Assembly: GCA_003245715.1 (NCBI GenBank)
Contig: QKCJ01000038.1
Coordinates: 1-64,000 of the forward strand
Direction: 5' to 3'
From: a bacterium
GTDB lineage: Bacteria; Planctomycetota; SZUA-567
DNA length: 64,000 bases
The translations under genes were made by a program, and so were the position numbers. Positions 8,790-18,500 of this stretch are shown one piece after another (position 1 is the first letter of the stretch; every line of letters starts with the position of its first letter). The notes under the pieces are model-generated. The model made no database searches. It worked only from the letters and a program-made list of their open reading frames with translations, and had not been told where the DNA came from.

Positions 8790-9262
8790 ACGAAATAATG
8801 GAGGCGGCGCAGAAAAAAATAAAGGTGCTGGCTGTTTCATCAAGCGGGGGGCATTGGCTGAACCTGATGCATGTCCGTGAAGCACTGGCGGGGTGTGAGG
8901 TTGTTTATGCGACGACAAACCGCGACTACTGTTCGTATGTTGGTGACAATAAATTTTATGTGATCCCGGAGGTGAGTCGCTGGCAGAAGCTTAAAATACC
9001 ATTTGTTGCGTTAAAGATTTTCAAACTGGTTAGAGATATCAAACCTGATGTGGTGATTACTACGGGGGCGTTGCCGGGGCTGCTTGCTTTGATCTCGGGT
9101 CGTATAATGGGGGCTAAAACTATCTGGCTTGAAACTTTTGCAAACTGCGGGGAGCTTTCGATGTCAGGCAGGATTGCGGGGCGGTTCGCTTCTTTATGGC
9201 TTACGCAGTGGCCACATCTTGCCCGGGAGAACGGCCCTCTTTATAAAGGCAGGATAGTATGA
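8786..9262 (+). CDS. Alg14/PssD/EpsE-like membrane-anchor subunit of a glycosyltransferase
   Basis: 158 residues. KVLAVSSSGGHWLNLM (residues 13-28) is the Alg14 GGH glycine-rich loop; it continues with DVVITTGALPGLLAL and a conserved GAKTIWLETFAN. Alg14-type proteins recruit the Alg13-type catalytic subunit to the membrane, and here that partner is the next gene, overlapping by ATGA. GTG overlapping the previous stop is the nominal start; the ATG at 8798, better spaced from GAGGTG, is an alternative that would remove four residues. Confidence 0.85.
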   Translation: MNEIMEAAQKKIKVLAVSSSGGHWLNLMHVREALAGCEVVYATTNRDYCSYVGDNKFYVIPEVSRWQKLKIPFVALKIFKLVRDIKPDVVITTGALPGLLALISGRIMGAKTIWLETFANCGELSMSGRIAGRFASLWLTQWPHLARENGPLYKGRIV

Positions 9263-9732
9263 TTTTTGTCACAGTCGGTTCGCAGATTCCGTTTGACCGG
9301 TTGCTTTGTGCAGTTGACGAGTGGGCGGGTATGCATAAAGATGTGCAGGTTGTTGCGCAGGCTGGTGCAGGCAAGTACAAATGCAGGAATATTGAGTCGC
9401 ATCAGATTCTTGCGCCTGAAGAGTATAACTGGTATTTTAAAAACGCCGAGGTAGTGGTTGCTCATGCGGGGACTGGCGTTACCCTTACAGCGGCAGAGTA
9501 TGGCGTACCGCTTATCATGATGCCAAGGCAGGTTGAGAAGGGTGAGCTCCGCAATAATCATCAGATGGATTATATGCAATATTTTGGTGAGCATCCGGGG
9601 ATTTATCCGGCTTATAATTCAGAAGATCTTTCGAGGCTGCTTGATCTGCGGGGAGAACTCGACTGTGTTAAAGCTTTCGGCGGTAATAGTAGAGACCTGG
9701 TTGAAGCGATACGCGAGCATATTTTTTCCTGA
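9259..9732 (+). CDS. Alg13/PssE/EpsF-like catalytic subunit of the glycosyltransferase
   Basis: 157 residues. The N-terminus MIFVTVGSQIPFDRLLCAVD and the nucleotide-sugar region VVVAHAGTGVTLTAAEYGVP followed by LIMMPRQVEKGELRNNHQ are the C-terminal half of GT28, as in Alg13. Together with the upstream Alg14-like protein it should form a two-part GT that adds the second sugar on the polyprenyl carrier. The translational coupling (ATGA) supports a 1:1 complex. Confidence 0.87.
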   Translation: MIFVTVGSQIPFDRLLCAVDEWAGMHKDVQVVAQAGAGKYKCRNIESHQILAPEEYNWYFKNAEVVVAHAGTGVTLTAAEYGVPLIMMPRQVEKGELRNNHQMDYMQYFGEHPGIYPAYNSEDLSRLLDLRGELDCVKAFGGNSRDLVEAIREHIFS

Positions 9733-9734
9733 TA

Positions 9735-10931
9735 GTGTTCTTAAAAAGTAAGAGTCAGATGGTGGATGAAGATAAAATTTTAAGCAGCGGTTTTGATTCT
9801 GTCCTTTGCATGGGGACGGTTGACTGGTGGTATCATAATCGCGGGCATTTTGATCTGCAGATTCTCAAGCGTTTTGCCAGAAAGGTTCCTGTCCTTTATG
9901 TGAACTCGATTGGTATGCGCCTGCCGAAGCCGGGGGGCGGAAATTTTTTTGGCAAGGTCTTTCGTAAGCTCAAAAGTTTTTCAAAGGGGCTCACCAAGGT
10001 TGATGATAATTTCTGGGTGTACAGCCCGGTTAATTTTCCCGGGTTCTCTTCAGGCATGCCTTCAAGTATGAAATTTCTTGAGCTTCAGATAAAGCTGGTC
10101 ATGAAACGTGTCGGCCTTGAAAATCCGCTCTATTGGGTTGGCCCGCCGAGTGCGTATCAGGTTGTTAAAACACTTCCGTCTGCGCCTGTTGTCTATCAAT
10201 GTACAGACCGGTATGAGTTTTACCCCGGTGTTGACAAGAGGCGCATCTCTGAGCTTAATGATATTCTGCTTAAAGAAGCTGATGTCTCGGTTTTCTGTTC
10301 GGAGTTTCTCTATGATCTTTATGGCGGACGATGTAAAAATTCGGTTATGATCGATCATGGCGTGGACTATGATTTGTTTTCGGCTGCTGACAGTATGCCA
10401 GAACCGGAGGATCTCAAGGATATCAAAAGGCCGCGGGTCGGTTTTGTCGGGAGTATGAACAGGGGCGTCTTTGATCCTGATTTTTTTCTTGAGGTTGTCA
10501 GGAATGCGCCCGATGTGGAGTTTGTCATGGTTGGCAATTCATCGCTTGAGGAGGGATGGTGTCGTTATGGCAATGTTCATTTTCTCGGCAAGAAGGATCT
10601 TGAGCAGGTGCCTGCCTATATGGCCGCGTGTGATGTGCTGGCGATGTACTGGTCGGCTAATGAATGGATTGAAGCGTGCAATCCGATAAAGACAAAAGAG
10701 TATCTGGCGGTTGGGCGTCCGGTGGTATCGACTCCGTTTTATGAGTTGAAAAGTTATCCGGGGTTGGTCAGGCAGGCCGGTACGCCGGCGGAGTTTGCTG
10801 AGGCAATTTCAAATTATAAAGAGTGGGCGGTAGGGCCGCAGGCTGGCCGGGATAAGGTGAAGGATATAACCTGGGATGCGCAGGCAGAGAAGCTCTTTGC
10901 TTTTGTCAGCAGCGTTCTCTCCGGTAGTTGA
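9735..10931 (+). CDS. Glycosyltransferase family 1/4-like (GT-B)
   Basis: 398 residues. The fold is GT-B: N-terminal half with LCMGTVDWWYHNRGHF and VYQCTDRYEFY, C-terminal half with RPRVGFVGSMNRGVFD, VEFVMVGN, VHFLGKKDLEQVPAYMAACDV and the nucleotide-binding IEACNPIKTKEYLAVGRPVV, where the ExxPxKxxEYL-type motif is clear. It is similar in layout to TuaH/WcaI-type EPS transferases. The nominal start is GTG directly after the previous stop; the ATG at 9759 is an equally good start. It is the last gene of the plus-strand operon and is closed by a hairpin. The sugar donor is unknown. Confidence 0.82.
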   Translation: MFLKSKSQMVDEDKILSSGFDSVLCMGTVDWWYHNRGHFDLQILKRFARKVPVLYVNSIGMRLPKPGGGNFFGKVFRKLKSFSKGLTKVDDNFWVYSPVNFPGFSSGMPSSMKFLELQIKLVMKRVGLENPLYWVGPPSAYQVVKTLPSAPVVYQCTDRYEFYPGVDKRRISELNDILLKEADVSVFCSEFLYDLYGGRCKNSVMIDHGVDYDLFSAADSMPEPEDLKDIKRPRVGFVGSMNRGVFDPDFFLEVVRNAPDVEFVMVGNSSLEEGWCRYGNVHFLGKKDLEQVPAYMAACDVLAMYWSANEWIEACNPIKTKEYLAVGRPVVSTPFYELKSYPGLVRQAGTPAEFAEAISNYKEWAVGPQAGRDKVKDITWDAQAEKLFAFVSSVLSGS

Positions 10932-10941
10932 GCTAACATTT

Positions 10942-10969
10942 AAACGCTGTCAGTTTTGATAAAGCGTTT
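10942..10969. terminator. Hairpin between convergent genes, terminator of the EPS operon
   Basis: AAACGCT (10942-10948) pairs with AGCGTTT (10963-10969), 14-base loop, followed on the plus side by TTATTT. It ends the glycosyltransferase operon and sits just past the stop codon of the convergent Wza-like gene, so it may serve both directions. Confidence 0.65.
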
Positions 10970-12271
10970 TTATTTCATGAAATTGTCAACTGCGCCCAGA
11001 TTGCTTGCCGGATTCCAGTCTTGCATATTTACGCTCTTGACTGCGGAGCCGCCCTGAATGAGTGCTTGCAGTGGTGCAATAATTTCGCCGATAATGGTTG
11101 TTGTCCAGCGTGATGATTCATACAGTCCGCGTTCCGGGATGAAAACAATATCGCTGTCCTGCAGTGGAATATCCTCGGCTTTGCCCATGACAATTTTATT
11201 GTAATCAAGCGTGATGATCTTTCCTGCATTTTTTCTGACGACTACACATTTGGTGGCGTCTGCACGGTATTTGTCAATGCCGCCGCTGTTAGCCAGAGCA
11301 GAGATGAAAGTTCCGTAGGTTGTAAAGTTGTAGACACTCGGTGCTGCGACCGCTCCACAGACATAGACACGCTTGGTGACATCTGAGAGGTATGAGCTTG
11401 GGAAGAAGATAAAATCGTCTGGCTGGACGACAATGTTATAACGCATGTCTCTTTTGATCAGCAGGGCATAAAAATTGATTGGTAGTATTTTCCCCGCGCG
11501 AACCATGTACGAATTTTTCAGATCGACAACATCGTTTGTGACATTTGAATTTGAGTAGGATATAAGTTGGTCTTTGGGCAGCAGTGTGAGTACGCCGGCT
11601 TTTGAAAGGACCTCAAGCAGGTGGGAGCTGTTTTGCACAGAGATCGGTCCCGGGCTTGCCACTGGCCCCATGACATAAACCTGGCTTCCGGCAAAGACCT
11701 TGCTGTTGACGCTGACGCTTGGGTTATAGTAATAAGACTTCAGCGCCTCTTTGAGCTGGTTAATCATCTCCGGATAGGTCAGACCGGCAACGGGGATATC
11801 CACATCATAAAGGTAGCCGATTTTGCCATCAGGCCGGACGGTCACAACGCGGGTGCTCTCCGGCTCAAAGGGGATTGATATTTCCATAACATCGCCGCGG
11901 TGGATCAGATATGGCGGGTTGGTTGGCTTGTTGAGATCTTTGAGCATTTCATTCAGCTCATCTTCGGCAATATTGCTCACCGCGTTGAAGGCTGCCGGGG
12001 AGATTGTTTCTTCTGGCGGAAGATTGTTGCTGGAGTTGCTTAGCCGATCGGGCTCGGGTACCGGTGCTTGCGTATAGTTATCCTGCCCCACGGGTATAGC
12101 TTTGGCTCCTGAAAGCCTGACCTCGTTTTTACTTTCTGAAATGTTATTGCCAGATAATTTTGATATATCCTCCTTCACCCTTGAGGGTGAGCAGGAAGAG
12201 ACCATAAATATCAACGCTGCGCTATAGGCTATGTACTTATAGTGCAGGTATCTGGCGAGATAAGAAAGCAT
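10970..12271 (-). CDS. Wza-like polysaccharide export outer-membrane lipoprotein
   Basis: 433 residues. The signal sequence ends in a lipobox (FMVSSC, Cys27), so the protein is an outer-membrane lipoprotein. A low-complexity linker (30-115) leads to the Poly_export domain (about 118-200, PYLIHRGDVMEISIPFEPES, VTVRPDGKIGYLYDVDIPVAGLT) and then two SLBB beta-grasp domains (about 205-290 and 305-400, VYVMGPVASPGPI and VYVCGAVAAPSVYNF). It should form the export channel for the polysaccharide built by the convergent operon. It is encoded on the opposite strand from the other EPS genes, with its own promoter. Confidence 0.9.
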   Translation of the reverse strand: MLSYLARYLHYKYIAYSAALIFMVSSCSPSRVKEDISKLSGNNISESKNEVRLSGAKAIPVGQDNYTQAPVPEPDRLSNSSNNLPPEETISPAAFNAVSNIAEDELNEMLKDLNKPTNPPYLIHRGDVMEISIPFEPESTRVVTVRPDGKIGYLYDVDIPVAGLTYPEMINQLKEALKSYYYNPSVSVNSKVFAGSQVYVMGPVASPGPISVQNSSHLLEVLSKAGVLTLLPKDQLISYSNSNVTNDVVDLKNSYMVRAGKILPINFYALLIKRDMRYNIVVQPDDFIFFPSSYLSDVTKRVYVCGAVAAPSVYNFTTYGTFISALANSGGIDKYRADATKCVVVRKNAGKIITLDYNKIVMGKAEDIPLQDSDIVFIPERGLYESSRWTTTIIGEIIAPLQALIQGGSAVKSVNMQDWNPASNLGAVDNFMK

Positions 12272-12467
12272 ATTTTCCCTGGTTAAATTGCCAATAATTC
12301 AAGCCATTACTCGGTTTAAAGTACAGGCTATCCATTTTATCGGCATTTTTACGGGTAAAAGATAGTTTTTTTGTGTATTATTTGCGGGAAAACACAGGTA
12401 ATATATTGTGTGGTAAGGAGTAATGGCGAAATGCGTGTTTTGGTTATAAGCGTTGCCGGTTAACATG

Positions 12468-12502
12468 AATAAAAAACACCGACCAGATTCAGGCCGGTGT
12501 TT
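12468..12502 (-). terminator. Terminator of the HAF-repeat gene
   Basis: AAACACCG (12474-12481) pairs with CGGTGTTT (12495-12502). Read on the minus strand the hairpin runs into TTTTTTATTC, a good U-tract, about 70 bases after the HAF-repeat gene. The rest of the gap 12272-12572 is the upstream region of the Wza-like gene, with no distinct site that I can define. Confidence 0.7.
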
Positions 12503-12572
12503 GGGCATTTATGTTTTATTGTCTGTAACTTGTTATAGGCAAATATAATAGTAGCTTTTTAACCGGTTACAT

Positions 12573-13709
12573 TCAGGCCAGACGTGACTTGCGATATTTG
12601 ATAAAGATAACAAGGCCTGAAAGCATTATCATGAATATTGTCGAGGCTTCAACAGCTGCCACTCGGGTAAGAAGGAATGACCGCACCTCGCCGTTGAAGA
12701 TTCCCCAGCCGACAATCTGGCCAAGGTTGTTGATGTCAGTTGCTTCAACCAGAACACTCCAACCGCTGTTGGCTGAAAGGAGGTTGTTAAGGTCATACAG
12801 GCCTGAAACCGAGTCCCAGACAAAAGCGTGTCCGTCGGCAGATCCTACAACAACACCCTTGTCATTCATTGAGATCGCTTCTATTTCGGAGTTACTTGCA
12901 CCGTCGGTAATCTCTGTTATTTGGCCGTCACTAAGGTAGAAAGAGGAGGTGTTTCCCCAAAATGAAGTTACTGTTCCGACCGCATCGTTGTTGTTATTTA
13001 CTGCTGTTACATTGATATCGGAAAACAGAGAATATACCGTTGTCAGGTTACCTGTTGAGGTGTCGAGGAGGTATCCATCAGAATTTGACGTCTGTCCAAC
13101 GATAGTTCCGGCATCATTGATGTCTGAAGCTGTGCTCAGGCTTGTACCAAGCTTGGTTATACCTTCAGAGCTGCTCCAGGTATAGGCTTGTCCGTCAACA
13201 GACCCGACAACCTCTCCATTGCTGTTGATTGCATATGCTGTTCCGTTGATAGCGATGGTTGACACCGTTCCGTTGCTGCTGACATAGCTGCTGCTGACGG
13301 TGTGTTTGTTGCTGCTGTGACGCGAGTTGTCTTTTGAACTGATTTCGCGTGTGCCAACAATCTGGCCGGCGTTGTTAATGTCATATGCGGTGCTGTTGAT
13401 GGCGGTATTGTCAACGGCGCTCATTGTTCCGGTGTACCGCCCGGTTGCAGAATCAGTAGTGGCATTATAGATGAACGCGGTGTTTGTGCCATTTGTCGTG
13501 CTTACACCGACAATCTGTGAATTGTCATTGATCGCATAAGCCTTTACCACTTCCTGCTTTTTGCTCAGATAACCAAGGTCAAGTATCTGGTAGTCGTCAG
13601 TTGTGAAGCTGTCGGCGTGACAAAGATTGCCTGCAGTACAGATGTACGCAAGCAGCAGAATAAAAATGTAAGGTAATACTCTGATCTTTGTCATAATTTG
13701 ATAGTTCAA
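12573..13709 (-). CDS. HAF-repeat secreted protein with a variant PEP-CTERM sorting signal
   Basis: 378 residues. The N-terminus is a signal peptide (VLPYIFILLLAYICTAGNLCHA, about 11-32). The body is about seven HAF-family extracellular repeats of roughly 40 residues, each with an A.NDNGQIVG-like core (AYAINDNSQIVG, AYDINNAGQIVG, AYAINSNGEVVG, ASDINDAGTIVG, AISMNDKGVVVG, ATDINNLGQIVG). The C-terminus is a sorting signal: VEAST (353-357), a hydrophobic helix IFMIMLSGLVIFI and the basic tail KYRKSRLA. It has the layout of PEP-CTERM but EAST replaces the usual PEPS/T. The exosortase gene lies 5 kb away in the same locus, so this is the likely local substrate, cleaved at the signal and fixed to or released into the envelope/EPS matrix. 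Confidence 0.85.
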   Translation of the reverse strand: MNYQIMTKIRVLPYIFILLLAYICTAGNLCHADSFTTDDYQILDLGYLSKKQEVVKAYAINDNSQIVGVSTTNGTNTAFIYNATTDSATGRYTGTMSAVDNTAINSTAYDINNAGQIVGTREISSKDNSRHSSNKHTVSSSYVSSNGTVSTIAINGTAYAINSNGEVVGSVDGQAYTWSSSEGITKLGTSLSTASDINDAGTIVGQTSNSDGYLLDTSTGNLTTVYSLFSDINVTAVNNNNDAVGTVTSFWGNTSSFYLSDGQITEITDGASNSEIEAISMNDKGVVVGSADGHAFVWDSVSGLYDLNNLLSANSGWSVLVEATDINNLGQIVGWGIFNGEVRSFLLTRVAAVEASTIFMIMLSGLVIFIKYRKSRLA

Positions 13710-13965
13710 TCTATATTATTAAGATAAAAGCAAGAAGTAGAAAACCGCGTAGCAAAAATATTCTTAATAATTATCGGGAATTATATCACCGACCTTAAGA
13801 AAATCAACACCTATTTTGTTAGTTTACAATTAGTATCCACGATAAGCCCCGTAATTTTTATTTACACTAATGAGTGTGTGGAATAAAAGTATACAACTAA
13901 GTAATGTGATGTTGTATTGCCTTGCGTCGTCATAGGTTATGAGGTTTGTGGCTGTGATTTTTGTG

Positions 13966-13993
13966 TTGACAAACCAGGCTTGCATAGTATTAT
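13966..13993 (+). promoter_or_regulatory. Sigma70-type promoter of the exosortase operon
   Basis: TTGACA (13966-13971), a 16-bp spacer and TATTAT (13988-13993), about 130 bases upstream of the WcaJ-like gene. The gap 13710-14130 lies between divergent genes; apart from this promoter it is AT-rich with no further recognisable element. A 64-codon reading frame in it lacks a ribosome site and was not called. Confidence 0.5.
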
Positions 13994-14130
13994 GCGCGAA
14001 GTTTTAGCAGTAATTTTACCTTTTTTGTGCAACTCAGTGGCTGGTGGATGTTGCTTCTTTCAGGTAGCAAAGAGGCTAGAGGGGCATTTGTATTTTCATC
14101 GCAAACAATAACTGATTAGGGTAATAGCCG

Positions 14131-15528
14131 ATGGTGTCAAAAGAGCGCATAACTTATAAGCCCAGCACTGTTTTTGCTTTGATAAGGACAGTTCTGGATT
14201 TTGCCATTATTCTGGCAGGTATCGTTCTCTGCGCCAAATACTATGACAATACCTGGAGTGTTGCCTACAGGGATTCAGGGCTTTTGTGCGGCCTGTTTTT
14301 TGTCTATGTTGCCAACTTCTGCAAGCTCTATGAAAATGTCCTTCAGGCCGGACAAAAACATGAATATTTAAGAATTATCGCAATTTTTTCTGTCTGCTTC
14401 CTGATAGTCCTGTTTGTCGCGTTTTTATTCAAGTATACTCCTGATTATTCACGCGTAATTTTTGTCAGCTGGTATGTTTTTTCGGTTATTGGCTTGCTGC
14501 TTAGTTACTACTTCTGGTATCATGTTATTGGTTATTTTCACGGTCGCGGTTGGAGGGTTGAGCAGGCGGCGGTAATTAGTAGCGGTAATTGTGCGGACAA
14601 TATTATAACGAGGATAAATCAGGACAGATTTGCCGGGGTTGAGATAAAGGCTATTTATTCTGTTGGCGGTGAAAACCTGGTTTGTCCTGAAGTTGAGTGT
14701 ATGGGGGGGCTGGAGGAGTTGCTTTCGGATATCCGGAAAGGTCTTTACAGGGTTGTATTTATCAGTATTCCCCTTTCAGAGGAAGCGTGGATAAAAGAGG
14801 TGATCCGGCTTTTATCGGATACGACGGTTACATTTTATCTGGTGCCTGAGGCGTTTACGGTTGAGTTGATGCACGGGAAATTACTCTCGCTTGACAATAT
14901 CCCTTTGATAAAGTTCTATGATAGTTCGGTGACGGGCTTTAATGCTTATCTTAAACGCATTGAGGATATTGCTATCTCGCTTGCCCTGATGCCGGTGATC
15001 TTGCCGCTGGTTGTAGTGATTGGTGCATTGATAAAGCTGACCTCCAGGGGGGCGGTGTTTTTTTGCCAGAACAGGTACGGTATTGACGGCAAGGTAATAA
15101 AGGTCATTAAGTTCCGTACTATGGATGTCTGCGAAAATGGTGACGAGGTTGTTCAGGCGGTTCCCAATGACAGCCGGGTTACTGGCCTTGGACGTTTTTT
15201 GCGGCGCACTTCTCTCGATGAAATACCGCAGTTTTTTAATGTTCTGGCGGGGAGTATGAGTGTTATCGGGCCGCGGCCACATGCTGTTTCCCATAATGAA
15301 CAATACCGCAAAGTGATTGACGGTTATATGGTCAGGCATAAAATCAAGCCGGGGATAACCGGTTGGGCGCAGGTCAATGGTTTGCGCGGTCAGACCAATA
15401 CACCGGAGAAGATGCAGACGCGGGTGGAATATGACAAGTTTTATATTGAAAACTGGTCTGTACTTTTTGATCTTGAAATTCTTTTAAAAACTATTCTGGT
15501 CGTACTTAATGTGAAAAATGTTTATTAA
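14131..15528 (+). CDS. WcaJ-like polyprenyl-phosphate glycosylphosphotransferase (priming enzyme)
   Basis: 465 residues. Four N-terminal membrane helices (about 15-145), a CoA-binding-like domain (about 150-250) and a C-terminal bacterial sugar transferase domain with the membrane re-entrant helix (about 275-310) then VFFCQNRYGIDGKVIKVIKFRTM, LRRTSLDEIPQFFNVL, MSVIGPRPH and the C-terminal KPGITGWAQVNGLRGQT. This is the polyisoprenyl-phosphate hexose-1-phosphate transferase that starts EPS repeat units by loading the first sugar phosphate onto undecaprenyl phosphate. It overlaps the TPR gene by 11 bases, placing the priming step in one operon with the exosortase. Confidence 0.92.
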   Translation: MVSKERITYKPSTVFALIRTVLDFAIILAGIVLCAKYYDNTWSVAYRDSGLLCGLFFVYVANFCKLYENVLQAGQKHEYLRIIAIFSVCFLIVLFVAFLFKYTPDYSRVIFVSWYVFSVIGLLLSYYFWYHVIGYFHGRGWRVEQAAVISSGNCADNIITRINQDRFAGVEIKAIYSVGGENLVCPEVECMGGLEELLSDIRKGLYRVVFISIPLSEEAWIKEVIRLLSDTTVTFYLVPEAFTVELMHGKLLSLDNIPLIKFYDSSVTGFNAYLKRIEDIAISLALMPVILPLVVVIGALIKLTSRGAVFFCQNRYGIDGKVIKVIKFRTMDVCENGDEVVQAVPNDSRVTGLGRFLRRTSLDEIPQFFNVLAGSMSVIGPRPHAVSHNEQYRKVIDGYMVRHKIKPGITGWAQVNGLRGQTNTPEKMQTRVEYDKFYIENWSVLFDLEILLKTILVVLNVKNVY

Positions 15529-18500
15529 TAAGCTGTCAAAAATAATTCATACCAGAGCATTCAAGGCAGTGCTGGTGCTTCTGATTCTTGTTGCCGCGTC
15601 ATTTATTTCTGTGGTGCTTTATAAAAAATACAAGAATAAGACTGTAACGACGGATCTTGTTGAGTTGCTCAAGCAGCGTGATGAAAGCTTGAGCCGGGGT
15701 GATTTTTATCATGCTTATCTGGCTGCTCGGCAGGCGGCACTGCTGAAGCCTGATGATGTGTATATGCAGCGTGAGGCCGGCGCCAGAGCGCTGGATGCGG
15801 GGAAGAAGAGTCAGGCGCATGAATTTTTCAAGAAAGCCTGGAACATGGGAGTGCGCGACTCCAATACGTTAATCATGCTGGTTTCAACTTCGATCCTGCC
15901 GGCCAAGGACAAGCGCGAATATTTATTCACCCTTATTTCACAGTTGAAAGACAAGAAGGTTGCTGATGAATTAAGGGCTTTTGCCAATTTCCGTTATAAG
16001 AGATATGATAAGGCGCAGGAGCAGTTTGCGGGAATTTATAACGAATTGGGGGAGCCGTTTGCCGCAGAATATAATGCTAGATGTCTTCTTGCCCTGAGAA
16101 AGGCTGATCTGGCCCGTGAATTTCTCTTGCAGGCTAATGACAAAGGGCATCTTGATTCGGGCGGTTTTGTCATTCTGCTCAACCTGCTTACGGCAGAGTG
16201 CAGGGGGGGGCTGGCGGATAAAATCTATAATGATTTATATGGTACCGGCCTGGTTCCGGATAAAGTCAGGCTGGAGTATGGTTATTCACTCTTTAACCGC
16301 AGACAGTATATTGAGGCGCTGGCGGTTCTCTCTTCAATGGCGACTCCGGTCAGGTTTTCAACAACTGACATAACAAATCCGCGGGAGGTTCTGACGCTTA
16401 TCCTTGCCAACAGGGATAAGCTTTCAATAATTCTGTCAGGAAAACTGGCTGCAATTGCGAATATTGAAAATCCGACCGATCACGACTATGCCAGGCTGAC
16501 GTTATGGATGTCTGCGGCGCTTAATGATTATGTCTTTAGTAAGGATCTGACAAAAGCTGTTTCGCAAAAGCGGCTTGCTGAGATAATGAAAATATTTCCC
16601 CACGGTCTCAAAGCTCCGGAATTGTCCTTAACCTCGCATAAGGCGCGGGTGACAATGGCGGCGATTTATTCCTTTGAGAAAAAATATGCCGGGGTGGAGC
16701 AGCTAAAAAAATATGCTCAGGGCAAAACCCGCTGGATTGAAGGCGAGAAGATGCTTTATAATTATCTGCTGGCTAAAGACCGGGCATCGTCAGAGGCACA
16801 AAAAAATATTGACCAAGCTGGCTTGTTGCTTGATGATGATCCGGTGGTGGAGATTATTTTAGGTGATGATCTGCTTTTAAAAGATGAATACTCAATGGCA
16901 ATCGAGTCTTACACAAAAGCGTTAAGCATTAATGAAACGTTCTCGGTTAATCCTCACCTGATGGAGAATATGGCTGACGCCTTGGGTGGTGAGAAGAGGT
17001 ACTCGCTTGGGGTTAAGCTTATCAGTCTTCTTCACAGCAGAAATTATTTGTCAAAACGTTCATTTGAGCTTATGAGGGATTTGGCTCTTGCTGCAGGGAT
17101 GCCGAAGGTTTCGGTTGATGCGGATAAGTTGCTGCTAAGTAAATATCCGAAAGATGCGGAGGTGCTTTTTTCTCATGGGAAATTACTTTTGGTTTTTGGT
17201 AAAGCCGGTGAGGCGTTAACGGTATTTAAAGGGCTTGAGGGTGTTGCGGAGCCTGAGTTGTTAAGGAAGATCGAGTTTCAGGAGGCGGTGAGTCTGTTGA
17301 AGCTGAAAAAATATAAGGAAGTGGTTGAATATGTTGAGGGCAAGCCGGCGTTGCAGGGGTTGTGCGCGATTGCGCTCAATGAAATTGGGGAGAGCGGTAA
17401 GGCTTTGACTGTATTTAAAAAGGTTGATGCGCAGGGAGGGATGCTTAAGGGTTGGCGGCTATATTATAGCGGCATTCTGGCCAGAGCCGGACAGAAGGAT
17501 GAGGCGCTTGAGCAGTTATTGAAGGTAAAGAAGGAAGATCCTGACGGGATGGAGGTTAATCTTGAGATTGCGGCTTTGCTCCTTGAGAAGGGTGATCTTG
17601 TTGCGGCCAGAAATTATGCAATGCATGCGAGCGAAAAAAATCCCGACTCAGTCAAGCCGATGTTGGTTATCGCGGCAACGAATGTGGCCTTTGGCAAGTT
17701 CAGTGAAGCGCGAAATATTTGTGAGAATGTGTTGAAAAGGGAGCCGGATAATCTGGAGGCAAATTATCTGATGTCGGTTTCTCTGCTCAATTTGGGGGTG
17801 GTTGAAGATGCTGATAATCATATTGATGTATGTCTTAAGATAAATCCAGTAAACGCGGCATATGTTAAGCAGAAGTTGGAGATTCTTTGTGCGCGCAAGA
17901 GATATGATGAGGCGTTGAAACTTGCAGAAAAGAACAGGCAGATTTTTTCCGATAAGGCGGCTTATGAGCGCTTTGTTGTTGAGATAAATATTTTGTCCGG
18001 TAATTATCAGAAGGCGATAGAACTTTTAAGTAGATCCGAGATTGATCCTGTAGATAAAAAACTGATAACAAGTCTGGCGTTATTTAAGGCCGGAAAAATT
18101 CAGCAGGCAATCGGGCAGCTGGATTCAGGGGATGATCCGAGGGTTGTGTTTCGTTGGGCGGAGCTGAATATTAATGAAGGTTCGTCAGATCAGGTTGTGC
18201 CTCGCCTCAAAGGAGCAAAATTAAGTCCGTCTTCGCTTTTGTTATTGGGGACAATTGCTGAGAAAAGAAAGAATTACAGACTTGCTAATGCAATTTACTC
18301 TGTTGCGTTGGAACGCTCGCCTGATGATGCAGTGCTGCTGAATAATTTTGCCTGGTCTGGCTATATGGCGGGTTCAGATAACTGGAAGAACGCTTATGCT
18401 GCTGCAGCCAGGGCGGCAGAGTTGATGCCTACTTCCCCGGAGGTGCTGCTGACTTTGGCAAAGATCAGTAACGCCATGAAAAAATATGATCAGACGGTTA

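Noticed and set aside
8247-8918. 223-codon minus-strand frame
   Set aside because: It is antisense to the GT2 and Alg14-like genes and encodes a proline/histidine/asparagine-rich product typical of shadow frames.
13917-14111. 64-codon frame between HAF and WcaJ genes
   Set aside because: It overlaps the TTGACA/TATTAT promoter, has no ribosome site, and its product is cysteine-rich without motif.
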